From Acuticoccus sp039034015 (GTDB lineage: Bacteria > Pseudomonadota > Alphaproteobacteria > Rhizobiales > Amorphaceae), in the NCBI GenBank assembly GCA_039034015.1, contig JBCCBM010000010.1, forward strand, positions 1-64,000: a DNA stretch of 64,000 nucleotides, in the 5' to 3' direction. Position 1 is the stretch's first letter. Each line of letters begins with the position of its first letter. The notes under the pieces were generated by a model. That model worked only from the letters and a program-made list of their open reading frames with translations. It searched no databases and was not told the origin of the DNA. The translations under genes were made by a program, and so were the position numbers. Below are positions 25,127-33,391 of the stretch, piece by piece.

Positions 25127-26973
25127 GAGCGGGCCTCCACACCGGCCGCCCGTTCTTCATCAAACCACCAAATGGTCGGGAAGCCGTGGGTGTAGGGCGG
25201 GATGTTGTCCGGGTGGCCAAAGCGGTCCCACCGCGCCGTCCGCAGCGAGCCGGACGAATATTGCGGCACCACAAAGTGGTTGTGGAGGAGCACACGGTCG
25301 AGCGCTTTTGTGGCCGCCACCAGCGTCTCGCGGTCAGGCGCGGTGATCACCTTGTCGATCAGCGCGTCGACGCCGGGGTCTTTGATCCCCGCATAGTTTT
25401 GGGATTGCGGGCGGTCGGCAGCCTCAGAGCCCCAAAAGTCCAGCTGCTCGTTGCCCGGCGAAAGCGACTGCGGCCAGCCGAGCACCGTCATCTCAAAGTC
25501 AAAGCCGCGCACGCGGTTGATGTACTGGGAGGTGTCGATGATGCGAAGGTCCAGCTCGATCCCCAGGCGGGCAAGGCTTGCCTGATAGGGGAGCACCACG
25601 CGCTCCATGGTGGGCGAATTCTCAATCAGCTCGATCGTGAAGGGGGCGCCGGTTTCCGCGCTCACCATCTTCCCGTCGCGGATCACATAGCCCGCCTCGC
25701 GGAAGAGGCGCACCGCCTCGCGCTGGTTCTCTCGCACCGCGCGCGGGTTGCCATTCACCGGGTTTTCATAGGGTTCGGTGAAGACGGACGCCGGCACAAG
25801 GTCGCGCACGCTCTCAAGAATTTCGAGCTCTTGCCCCTCCGGCAGACCGGTGGAGGCAAGCTCCGTCCCATTAAAGTAGCTGGTGATGCGCTCGTACTGC
25901 CCGTAAAAGATCGTCTCTTTCTGGGCCTCAAAGTCGTAAATCAAGTTGAGCGCACGGCGCACCCGCGGATCCTGAAATTTCGGCAAGCGCAAGTTCATGA
26001 CGAACGCTTGCATGATGCCGCGCCCCTCATCCGGAAACTCTTCGAGCACCACGTTGCCCCGGGACCGCGCCGGGAATTCATACCCCGTCGCCCAGTTTTT
26101 CGCGCTGTTTTCGGACCGAAAGTCGAACTGATCGCCCTTGAACGCCTCTAGCACCACGGTTTGATCGCGGTAGACGTCGTAGCGGATCACATCAAAATTG
26201 TTCTTGCCCACCTGCACCGGCGCGTCGGCCGCCCAGTAGTCGGGCACGCGCTCATATTCCAGGAAGCGGTTGGGCTCGAACCGGCCGATGCGGTAGGGCC
26301 CGGACCCCAGCGGCGGCTCGAGCGTGCCGGACATGATGTCCCGCGGCTCACCATCAGGCCCTGTGCCCGTCCACCAATGCTTTGGCAAAATGGTGAGCTG
26401 GCCCACAATGTGCGGCAGCTCCTTGTTGCCGGCGCGGGCAAAGTCGAACCGCACGACGTTGCCGCCCATGTCCGTCGCCCCCGTCACGTCCTTATAATAA
26501 AAGGCGCGGGTGGGGTCGGCCTTCTTGGTGACCTCGAGGCTCCAGATCACATCTTCGGGGGTGATGGGCGTCCCATCGTGCCATTTGGCGGCGGGGTTGA
26601 GGCGGTACTCCACCCACGCATAGTCGTCCGGGTGGCGCACCGCCTCGGCAATCAAGCCGTACATTGCCGAAATGCCGATCTCGTCGATGGCGCTCGTCAT
26701 CAGTGTGTCGGTGATGAGACCAAGGCCCGGCGCCGCATTCCCCCGCCGCAGGACGGGGTTAAAGCTGTCAAAGCCCGAAGGATCCGCGAGCCGCACGCGG
26801 CCCCCTTTGGGCGCATCCGGATTCACATAGGAAAAGTGGGGGAAATCGGCCGCATACCCCGGCTCTTCCGACAGTGAGGAGGCGTGGGACCACTCCGGCT
26901 CGGCAGCCAGACTTGGCGCAGCGAGCGCGAAGGCGGCCAAAACGGCCAAAACCGGTCGAAAGAAGGTCATCAT
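25123..26973 (-). CDS. Peptide-binding protein of the Yej operon, first copy (YejA-like)
   Basis: A 616-residue periplasmic binding protein with a standard Sec signal (MMTFFRPVLAVLAAFALAAP). The same PHFSYVNPDAPKGG motif as its neighbour follows. The ATG at 26973 has a strong GGGGAGAGG ribosome binding site. The longer frame to 26994 would need a TTG and overlap that site, so I reject it. It is the promoter-proximal gene of the operon; the 124-bp space to the IclR gene should carry the promoter. Confidence 0.92.
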   Translation of the reverse strand: MMTFFRPVLAVLAAFALAAPSLAAEPEWSHASSLSEEPGYAADFPHFSYVNPDAPKGGRVRLADPSGFDSFNPVLRRGNAAPGLGLITDTLMTSAIDEIGISAMYGLIAEAVRHPDDYAWVEYRLNPAAKWHDGTPITPEDVIWSLEVTKKADPTRAFYYKDVTGATDMGGNVVRFDFARAGNKELPHIVGQLTILPKHWWTGTGPDGEPRDIMSGTLEPPLGSGPYRIGRFEPNRFLEYERVPDYWAADAPVQVGKNNFDVIRYDVYRDQTVVLEAFKGDQFDFRSENSAKNWATGYEFPARSRGNVVLEEFPDEGRGIMQAFVMNLRLPKFQDPRVRRALNLIYDFEAQKETIFYGQYERITSYFNGTELASTGLPEGQELEILESVRDLVPASVFTEPYENPVNGNPRAVRENQREAVRLFREAGYVIRDGKMVSAETGAPFTIELIENSPTMERVVLPYQASLARLGIELDLRIIDTSQYINRVRGFDFEMTVLGWPQSLSPGNEQLDFWGSEAADRPQSQNYAGIKDPGVDALIDKVITAPDRETLVAATKALDRVLLHNHFVVPQYSSGSLRTARWDRFGHPDNIPPYTHGFPTIWWFDEERAAGVEARS

Positions 26974-27118
26974 GCCTCTCCCCTCATCTCGCAATTAGCT
27001 TATCGCCCGCGCGCACCCACACAAGGCGTGCAGCCGTTGCCTGACGCAGATGTAATTGCGGGAGAGGACGGCAACGGGAAGGGAGACGCGGCGTCTTTCT
27101 CGGCGCCGCGCCCGTTTT

Positions 27119-27910
27119 TCACGCCCCGTTGCTTGCGTCGAACTGGCGCAGCGCCGCCTCGGCAGGCCCACCGTCGGCAATCAGGCTCCGCCGGTGGGAA
27201 AAGAGCGTCACCACCGCGGTCGCCACCCCGTTATAGTCAAGGACCGGGCGGGCGATCGCGTAAAGCCCGGTCGCCGCCGCCTCTTCGGAGCGAAAGATGA
27301 CGCCGTCATTTTCCTGGCCGCGAAGTGCGCTGAGGGAGAGGTTCGCGTGGGGCTCCTCCTCTGCCAAAACGCGCTCCACAAACCGGTCGGGAAGGTAGGC
27401 CAAGAATGCGCGGCCCGTTGCCGATCGCGCCACCGGCAAAACCGTGCCCACCCCCAAGATCGTGCCGAGCGGATCGCGCGCGCGCTCCCACCGCAGCACA
27501 ATGGGCCCTTGTGTGGCCCAGACCGCCAGCATCCCGGTGGCGTTGGTTTTCTCGACAAGCTCCGGCAGCTTGTCGGCCGCGCGGTTCACAAGGTCGACCC
27601 GTGCGACCGCGGCCATCCCAATTTCCCCGGCCACTTTGCCAAGGTCGTAGGTGCCGCTGCGCCTGTGGTCCACCATCCCGGTTTCCACAAAGCTTGCCAT
27701 GTAGCGGTGCGCCTTGGCCGGTGCCATGCCCGCGGCCGCCGCAAGATCGCGCAAGGACATGGGCCCCCGCGCCGCAGCCAGCGCCCGCAGCAGCTTTATC
27801 CCAACCTCAACCGACTGCACCCCCCTGCTGCGGTTTGATGATTGTGTGACAACGTCGTCATCGTCATTGTCATGACGGGTCCCAGCACCCGCCACGGCAG
27901 ATCGTTCCAT
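27119..27910 (-). CDS. IclR family transcriptional regulator
   Basis: About 263 residues. An acidic N-terminal stretch (DNDDDDVV) precedes the winged helix-turn-helix, with SLRDLAAAAGMAPAKAHRYMASF as the recognition region. The C-terminal GAF-like effector domain has LPVARSATGRAFLAYL and GLYAIARPVLD, both typical of IclR proteins. The ATG at 27910 is chosen; the longer frame starts with TTG in the neighbouring gene's leader. It is divergent from the FAH-hydrolase-ABC gene cluster at 28.1-32.8 kb and is the obvious candidate for its control, with the operator in the 75 bp before 27986. Confidence 0.9.
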   Translation of the reverse strand: MERSAVAGAGTRHDNDDDDVVTQSSNRSRGVQSVEVGIKLLRALAAARGPMSLRDLAAAAGMAPAKAHRYMASFVETGMVDHRRSGTYDLGKVAGEIGMAAVARVDLVNRAADKLPELVEKTNATGMLAVWATQGPIVLRWERARDPLGTILGVGTVLPVARSATGRAFLAYLPDRFVERVLAEEEPHANLSLSALRGQENDGVIFRSEEAAATGLYAIARPVLDYNGVATAVVTLFSHRRSLIADGGPAEAALRQFDASNGA

Positions 27911-27985
27911 GGCCCACTCCCATTGACCATTAAACACGTCCCCAGATAGGTTTTTCGCAACATATGACAGGGCCTTAGAAAGGCG
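27911..27985. promoter_or_regulatory. Divergent regulatory region between IclR gene and catabolic operon
   Basis: Comparatively AT-rich 75 bp between the IclR start and the small upstream ORF. Both promoters and any IclR operator should lie here or run into the small ORF. I see no unambiguous palindromic operator by eye. Confidence 0.4.
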
Positions 27986-28108
27986 ATGGCTTCCGACGAA
28001 CTTTTTCTCAATGCAATAAGCCTCGGCGCGAAACGGAAAATTGTCTCGGAGGCGGCCAAACGCCTTCAAGCAGCAACCCGCCGCCGATCAACAGTTGCTG
28101 GACAATGA
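27986..28108 (+). CDS. Possible 40-residue leader or small protein
   Basis: An ATG frame of 40 codons, basic at its C-terminal end (AKRLQAATRRRS). Its TGA overlaps the ATG of the FAH gene by 4 nt (28105-28108), the arrangement used for translational coupling throughout this genome. An AAAGG precedes the start. The FAH gene itself has no clear ribosome binding site, which supports coupling. I recognise no family; it may equally be chance. Confidence 0.4.
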   Translation: MASDELFLNAISLGAKRKIVSEAAKRLQAATRRRSTVAGQ

Positions 28109-28797
28109 CGACGTACGTTTTTGATCCACCACCACCGCCCAGCCTCGCGATCGACGCGGACACGCGCCGCTTTCCCATCCGGCGAATCTATGGTGTTGGC
28201 CAGAATTACGACGCGCACACCCGCGAAATGGGCGGCGACCCGGTGCGCGAGGCGCCGTTCTTCTTCACCAAGCCCAGCGATTGCCTTGCGCCGGTGGGGC
28301 GCGTGGCCTACCCGCCGCACACCAACCGGCTGCAACACGAGGTGGAACTTGTGGTGGCCCTCAATCAAGGCGGGCAGAACCTCACCCCCGCCGAGGCCGG
28401 CGCGGCGGTCTGGGGCGCTGCGGTCGGGCTCGATCTCACCCTGCGCGATCTGATGGAAACGGCACGGGCGATGGGCCAGCCCTGGGATCTTTCAAAGGGA
28501 TTTGATGCGGCCGCCGCCATCGGGCCGCTGTCGCCCATTGCCGATGTCCCGTCCCTCCAGACCGGCGCGATCCGGCTTTGGGTCAACGGCAGCCTGCGCC
28601 AAACCGGCGACCTTGGCGAAATGATCTGGCCGGTCTGCGAACTGATCTCGATCCTGTCCCGCCAGGTCACGCTTGCCAAAGGTGACATCATCATGACCGG
28701 CACGCCGGCGGGCGTCGGCACCCTCGTCCCCGGTGACGAGGTGGAGGCAAGCATTGCGGGCCTTGCGCCCCTTCTCACCCGCGTCGCAATGCCCTGA
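28105..28797 (+). CDS. Fumarylacetoacetate hydrolase (FAH) family protein
   Basis: A 230-residue single-domain FAH-family enzyme. Landmarks are the substrate/metal region IYGVGQNYDAHTRE, the phosphate-type loop FFTKPSD, the acidic metal ligands in LQHEVELVVAL, the Lys of DLSKGFD and the closing GDIIMTGTPAGVG. Relatives hydrolyse C-C bonds of acylpyruvates or decarboxylate oxaloacetate-like acids. Here it leads a cluster with an amide hydrolase, a cupin and an importer, so a role late in the catabolism of an imported compound is plausible. The exact substrate is unknown. Confidence 0.9.
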   Translation: MTTYVFDPPPPPSLAIDADTRRFPIRRIYGVGQNYDAHTREMGGDPVREAPFFFTKPSDCLAPVGRVAYPPHTNRLQHEVELVVALNQGGQNLTPAEAGAAVWGAAVGLDLTLRDLMETARAMGQPWDLSKGFDAAAAIGPLSPIADVPSLQTGAIRLWVNGSLRQTGDLGEMIWPVCELISILSRQVTLAKGDIIMTGTPAGVGTLVPGDEVEASIAGLAPLLTRVAMP

Positions 28798-28848
28798 GGT
28801 GGGCCCGCACGCCCGGCCGGGCGGCATGGGACTTGCAGATGTCGCAGC

Positions 28849-29619
28849 ATGCAGCCCCTCGGCCCCAACCCCAAAAACACCTGGCGGGTGAGCCCGTCGG
28901 CGGCCGATCTCACCAGGCCCGCCATCCCCTCGCGCCCCTTATCAGTGCCGGCAAAGCCAAAGCCGGTGACGCTCGACCTGTCCCGCACCGCCTTCATCAT
29001 CATCGACATGCAGCGGGACTTCTGCCACCCGGAGGGTTGGCTCGCCGGCATCGGCGTTGACGTCTCCGCCGCCGCCGCACTCGTCCCCACCGTTGGCGCC
29101 GCGGCCGACGCCTTTCGCGCCGCGGGCGTTCCCGTCCTGTGGGTCAATTGGGGCAATCGGGATGACCGCGCCAACATCTCCCCGGCCCTTCGCCATGTTT
29201 ACGACAACGCCGGCGAAGGCACCGGCCTGGGCGACCCCATCGGCCCCCATGGCGCCCGCGTCCTCACCGAGGGGTCGTGGTCGGCAGCGCTGATGGACGG
29301 CCTCACGCCCGCCCCCGGCGACATCCACGTTTCAAAATACCGAATGTCCGGCTTCTACGACACGCCGCTTGACGCAATTTTGCGCAATCTCCGCGTCGAT
29401 CATCTCATCTTTGCGGGCGTAAACTCTGACCAGTGCGTGCTCCACACGCTGGCCGATGCCAACTTTTTGGGCTTCGACACGCTTCTCTTGGAGGATGCAA
29501 CGGGGACCACGTCCCCCGACTTTTGCCACGAGGCAACGCTCTACAATGTGCGCCAAATCTTTGGCTTCACCCTTACCTTCGCCGACCTCCAACCCGCGCT
29601 GGAGAGTACCCGTGTTTGA
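28849..29619 (+). CDS. Isochorismatase-like cysteine hydrolase
   Basis: A 256-residue cysteine amidohydrolase. The catalytic triad is visible as Asp in AFIIIDMQRDF, Lys in VSKYRMSGFY and Cys in GVNSDQCVLHTL. Known members cleave ureidoacrylate, biuret, N-carbamoylsarcosine, nicotinamide or isochorismate. The presence of an NMT1/THI5-type importer next to it favours a nitrogen-containing heterocycle or ureido compound, but this is inference. A long N-terminal extension of about 40 residues precedes the domain. Its stop overlaps the cupin start by 8 nt. Confidence 0.9.
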   Translation: MQPLGPNPKNTWRVSPSAADLTRPAIPSRPLSVPAKPKPVTLDLSRTAFIIIDMQRDFCHPEGWLAGIGVDVSAAAALVPTVGAAADAFRAAGVPVLWVNWGNRDDRANISPALRHVYDNAGEGTGLGDPIGPHGARVLTEGSWSAALMDGLTPAPGDIHVSKYRMSGFYDTPLDAILRNLRVDHLIFAGVNSDQCVLHTLADANFLGFDTLLLEDATGTTSPDFCHEATLYNVRQIFGFTLTFADLQPALESTRV

Positions 29620-30055
29620 CACCGCCATCAGCCGCGCCCCCGAAACCCTGAAAGCCTTCAAGATCTCCGAGGCCGACACCAACTATTTCGCCTGCCTCGC
29701 CGACCCGCTGGAAGACGGTGTGCCCTTCACCATCGTGGTCGAAATCTACCAGCCCGGCGGCGCCACCCCACCCAACACCCACCAAAAGGCAATCGAGTTT
29801 TTCTATATCCTCGCCGGCGAGGGGATCGGCCACTGCGGCGGCGTCTCGGTGGACCTCAAGCCCGGCTCCACCCTCATGCTCCCGCCGGGCAACGAGCACA
29901 TTGTCGAAAATACCGGTGCCGGAAAGCTTTACGCGCTGTGCGTCATGGTCCCCAACGAGGATTTTGCCGAAATGATCCGCGGCGGCATCCCGGTCGACCT
30001 CACGCCGGACGACATTGCCATCCTCAAAGGCGCACCCGGCATGATTGATGCATAA
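29612..30055 (+). CDS. Cupin-domain protein
   Basis: A 147-residue single-cupin protein starting at GTG 29612, inside the end of the hydrolase gene. The first cupin motif is weak: PPNTHQKAIEFFYILAGEG shows one His and a Glu. The second motif, LPPGNEHIVENTG, supplies a His, so a metal site is possible but not canonical. Such proteins act as small dioxygenases, isomerases or sensors in catabolic clusters. Coupling to the hydrolase suggests that both act on the same compound or its product. Confidence 0.85.
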   Translation: MFDTAISRAPETLKAFKISEADTNYFACLADPLEDGVPFTIVVEIYQPGGATPPNTHQKAIEFFYILAGEGIGHCGGVSVDLKPGSTLMLPPGNEHIVENTGAGKLYALCVMVPNEDFAEMIRGGIPVDLTPDDIAILKGAPGMIDA

Positions 30056-30159
30056 GAGACCGCAACGGTTCGCGTAAAAGCGGCCCGAAAACCCTAAGGC
30101 ATAACAACTGCCAGACCCGGCCGCGCCCCGTCGCTGCCGGGCCCACACCGAGGAGCACC

Positions 30160-31185
30160 ATGAAAACCACGCTCAAACTGTGCGCCGCCTTGATCAGCAC
30201 CACCGCGCTGGTCGGCGCCGCGAAGGCTGACACGGACATCAAATTCATGATGGACTGGGCCTGGCAGGGCCCGCAAGCGTTTGCCCTGATGGCGCGCAAC
30301 GCCGGCTGCTTTGACGAGGGCGGCGTCGACATCACCCTCGACCGCGGCTTCGGCTCCGGCCGCGTCCCCGTCGAACTCGCGGCGGGCACCTACCAAATGG
30401 GCCTTGCCGACATCAACCCGACGGTGAAATTCCGCGCCGAGAACCCCGAGAGCGACATCATCGCGGTTGCCGTCATCTTTGCCGGCTCGCCGCTCGTCGC
30501 CGTCGTCCCCGCCGATGGTGACATCCAAGAGCCCAAGGATTTTGAGGGCAAAACCCTCGCCGCGCCCGACTTTGACGCCGGCCGCCAGCTCTTCCCGATC
30601 TTTGCCGCCGCCAACGACATCGACATGTCGACCATCAACTGGGTCTCGGTGAAGCCGGAACTGCGCGAGCCCATGCTCGTCCAAGGTCAGGCCGACGGCA
30701 TCACAGGCTTCATCACGTCGTCCATGCCAAGCCTTGAAAAGCTCGGGATGAGCCAGGACGAGCAAAAGATCTTTAAATACAAAGACTACGGCGTGGAACT
30801 CTATTCCACCTCGATCCTCACCACCAAAGCCTTTGCCGACGCGAACCCCGAAGCGGTGACCACCGTCGTCAAATGCATGATCGAGGGCGTCAAAATGGCC
30901 GACGCCGACCCGGACGGCGCGATCGCAGCGCTCGTGGACCACGAGCCCCTCACCGACGCCACCGTGGAGCGCAACCGCTGGCAAATCACCATCGACGAAA
31001 TGCTGCGCACGCCCGACGTTGTGGCAGGCGGCCTCTCCGCGGTCGACATGGAGCGCTTGCAAGCCGGCATCATGTCCGTGGAAGATGCCTACAACATCGA
31101 AAACACGCTCCAAGCGAATGAGCTTTACGTGGACGCCTACCTTCCGCCGGTGGAAGACCGGATGCTGACCGAAAAAGGCTCGTAA
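30160..31185 (+). CDS. NMT1/THI5-type ABC substrate-binding protein
   Basis: A 341-residue periplasmic protein with a Sec signal (MKTTLKLCAALISTTALVG). The family features FMMDWAWQGPQAFALMARNAGCF and LAAGTYQMGLADI follow. The relatives (ThiY, SsuA, TauA, RibY types) bind pyrimidines, sulfonates, flavin precursors or similar aromatic/heterocyclic molecules. A Trp-rich start of the mature protein could stack on a ring. It lies 104 bp after the cupin gene with a good GAGGAG ribosome binding site, and its ATPase and permease follow directly. Confidence 0.92.
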   Translation: MKTTLKLCAALISTTALVGAAKADTDIKFMMDWAWQGPQAFALMARNAGCFDEGGVDITLDRGFGSGRVPVELAAGTYQMGLADINPTVKFRAENPESDIIAVAVIFAGSPLVAVVPADGDIQEPKDFEGKTLAAPDFDAGRQLFPIFAAANDIDMSTINWVSVKPELREPMLVQGQADGITGFITSSMPSLEKLGMSQDEQKIFKYKDYGVELYSTSILTTKAFADANPEAVTTVVKCMIEGVKMADADPDGAIAALVDHEPLTDATVERNRWQITIDEMLRTPDVVAGGLSAVDMERLQAGIMSVEDAYNIENTLQANELYVDAYLPPVEDRMLTEKGS

Positions 31186-31189
31186 AATC

Positions 31190-32005
31190 ATGGCGACGGT
31201 GGGCACCTACGACGCGGCACAGTTTGTGGATCTGTCCGACATCACGCTGCGGTACGGCGGCGAGGCAACGGGCACAGTCGCATTGAAAGGCACCTCGCTC
31301 ACCGTCGCGGAAGGGGACTTTGTTGCCGTGGTCGGCCCGTCCGGCTGCGGCAAATCCACCCTCATGAAGGTGGTCTCCGGCCTGTGGCCCGTGAACGGCG
31401 GCGCGGTCACCGTCGCCGGGGAGCGGGTCAAGGGCCCGCTCTCCATCGTGGGCATGGCGTTCCAGTCGGCAACGCTCCTCCCGTGGCGCAACACCCTTGC
31501 CAACGTGATGCTGCCGCTGGAAATCACCAAACCCCACCGGGGGCGCCTGCGCGCAAACTACGACGAATACGCCACCAAAGCGCGCGACCTCCTCAAGCTC
31601 GTCGGCCTTGAAGGGTTTGAAGAAAAGTACCCCTGGCAGTTGTCAGGCGGCATGCAGCAGCGCGTCTCCCTCTGCCGCGCGCTCATCCACGACCCTGACC
31701 TGTTGATCTTGGACGAACCCTTCGGCGCGCTCGACATGTTTACGCGCGAAGAACTCTGGGACGTGATGCAAGAGCTTTGGACCGAGAAGCGGCCCACCGT
31801 CATCCTCGTGACCCACGACCTGCGGGAGGCGGCGTACCTCTCCAACCGAGTCTACGTCATGAGCGCGCGCCCCGGCCGCATCATCCACAGCCGCGAGGTG
31901 ACCGCGCCGCGCCCCCGCACGCTCAGTGCCACCTTCACCCCCGAATTTGCGGAGTTGACGCAGGACCTTCGCGACAACATCCAAAACGCCCGCATCGCGG
32001 CTTAG
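31190..32005 (+). CDS. ABC transporter ATP-binding protein (SsuB/TauB type)
   Basis: A 271-residue nucleotide-binding subunit. Walker A is GPSGCGKST, the Q-loop AFQSATLLPWRNTL, the signature LSGGMQQRVSLCRA, Walker B LLILDEPFGALD and the switch His in VTHDLREA. This subtype energises NMT1/THI5-class importers. It begins 4 bp after the binding-protein stop and ends 9 bp before the permease gene. Confidence 0.95.
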   Translation: MATVGTYDAAQFVDLSDITLRYGGEATGTVALKGTSLTVAEGDFVAVVGPSGCGKSTLMKVVSGLWPVNGGAVTVAGERVKGPLSIVGMAFQSATLLPWRNTLANVMLPLEITKPHRGRLRANYDEYATKARDLLKLVGLEGFEEKYPWQLSGGMQQRVSLCRALIHDPDLLILDEPFGALDMFTREELWDVMQELWTEKRPTVILVTHDLREAAYLSNRVYVMSARPGRIIHSREVTAPRPRTLSATFTPEFAELTQDLRDNIQNARIAA

Positions 32006-32014
32006 GAACTTCCC

Positions 32015-32848
32015 ATGGTCGACGCAACGCTCCCCGCCGCAGACGCCGAAACACCAAAGCGCCCCGTCTTCACCCGCAAGACGCTCGAGGCGGTGATGCC
32101 CTGGGCGGTGGTCTTCACGCTCTTTGCGGTGTGGGAGCTTTCGGTGGTGATCTTCGACATTCCGCCCTTCATCCTGCCGGCGCCCCACGTCATCTTCGGG
32201 GCGATCTGGGAGTGGCGCGTCCCCATCCTCGACAATGCGCTCCAAACCCTATTCACCACTGCGGTCGGCTTCGCGCTCGCCATCGTGTTTGGCCTGTTCA
32301 CAGGCGTCCTCATCGGCTCGTCCTCGTTGATTTACAACGGCTTTTACCCCGTTCTCATCGGCTTCAACTCGATCCCGAAGGTGGCGGTCGTGCCGATCCT
32401 GGTGATCTGGTTTGGCATCGGCACCGTGCCCGCCATCATCACCGCATTCCTGATCTCGTTCTTCCCCATCCTGGTGAACGTTGCGACAGGCATTGCCACC
32501 GTCGAGCCTGACCTCAAGGACGTTCTGCGCGCGCTCGGCGCCAGCCGTCGCGACATCATCCTCAAAGTCGGCATCCCGCGGTCGCTCCCCTACTTCTTCG
32601 CCTCGCTTAAAATCGCGATCACCGTCGCCTTCGTCGGCTCCATCATCGCCGAGACCGTTGCGGCCAACAAAGGCATCGGCCACCTCATGATTGTCGCCTC
32701 GTCCCGCTTCGAGGTGCCGCTCGTCTTCGCCGGCCTCATCATCACCGCCGTCATGGGCGTGATGATGTACGCGGTCGCCATCTCCATCGAAAAGCGCATG
32801 ACCCACTGGGCCACCCGCTCCATGGACGGCCCCACCACGGCGACCTAA
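32015..32848 (+). CDS. ABC transporter permease (SsuC/TauC type)
   Basis: A 277-residue inner-membrane permease with about six helices and the coupling motif in KDVLRALGASRRDIILKVGIP. The FIVPAPHV-like signature of the family appears as FILPAPHVIFGAI near residues 50-62. It forms the channel of the importer with the two preceding genes. Its TAA stop shares three bases with the ccdB stop on the opposite strand, so the catabolic cluster ends sharply here. Confidence 0.95.
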   Translation: MVDATLPAADAETPKRPVFTRKTLEAVMPWAVVFTLFAVWELSVVIFDIPPFILPAPHVIFGAIWEWRVPILDNALQTLFTTAVGFALAIVFGLFTGVLIGSSSLIYNGFYPVLIGFNSIPKVAVVPILVIWFGIGTVPAIITAFLISFFPILVNVATGIATVEPDLKDVLRALGASRRDIILKVGIPRSLPYFFASLKIAITVAFVGSIIAETVAANKGIGHLMIVASSRFEVPLVFAGLIITAVMGVMMYAVAISIEKRMTHWATRSMDGPTTAT

Positions 32849-33129
32849 ACGCCGGAAAGCAGCGCGTCGATCGCCCGAACGATCGCATCGCGCTGCTCAC
32901 CGACATTGCCGATGGCCGGCAAAAGGCTGCGTGTTTCAACCACCGCAATCTCGGTGGTCCGCAGCACGAACGCGTCATCGCCCAGCACAATCCGCGGCCG
33001 CAACGTTGATGCCGCCCCGCGCGTCGCAAGGGGGACGGCAACCCGCGTTGCGATCGCATCCAAGAGGTCGCTCTGCACGAGCACAACAAGGGTTCCGCTG
33101 CGGACCGGGCAGACGTCGAACTGCTTCAA
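32845..33129 (-). CDS. ccdB: CcdB family toxin homologue
   Basis: A 94-residue homologue of the F-plasmid gyrase poison. Recognisable features are QFDVCPV at the start, LVQSDLLDAIATRVAVPL, LGDDAFVLRTTEIAVV and the final helix AIVRAIDALLSGV. The family's C-terminal Trp-Gly-Ile, needed for gyrase poisoning by F-plasmid CcdB, reads Ser-Gly-Val here, so toxicity is doubtful. I choose the TTG at 33129, which overlaps the ccdA TGA by 4 nt (TTGA) and matches the family N-terminus. An ATG at 33156 is the alternative. Confidence 0.82.
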   Translation of the reverse strand: MKQFDVCPVRSGTLVVLVQSDLLDAIATRVAVPLATRGAASTLRPRIVLGDDAFVLRTTEIAVVETRSLLPAIGNVGEQRDAIVRAIDALLSGV

Positions 33130-33344
33130 CTGTTCGTAACGTCCTCGTTCAGCCATTCGGGCTCGACCCAAAGGCCTTCGCGCGCAAGCCGTTCGTTATA
33201 CTCTTCAATCCACGGCCGGTTCTCCACCCGCCAAACCGCCCAACGCCGCTGGGTCGCCGGATCAAGGTGCGGGTGGCTCGCCTCGATCGCCTGCAGTGCC
33301 TCGGCAATCGCCGCTTGGGACGGCGCGTTGATCGGCTGATCCAT
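33126..33344 (-). CDS. ccdA: CcdA family antitoxin homologue
   Basis: A 72-residue protein. The C-terminal half, RWAVWRVENRPWIEEYNERLAREGL, resembles the CcdA region that wraps CcdB (typically ENREAIEAYN...GLPL). The N-terminal part should form the ribbon-helix-helix DNA-binding dimer but is only weakly recognisable. The ATG at 33344 is used; the longer frame starts inside the parC 3' region. It lies 47 bp downstream of parC in the same direction, so readthrough from the core block is possible. Confidence 0.75.
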   Translation of the reverse strand: MDQPINAPSQAAIAEALQAIEASHPHLDPATQRRWAVWRVENRPWIEEYNERLAREGLWVEPEWLNEDVTNS

Positions 33345-33391
33345 CAAACCCTCCTCCGCAGACGCTGAGTGTGCCGCCAAGGGGCACAGGG

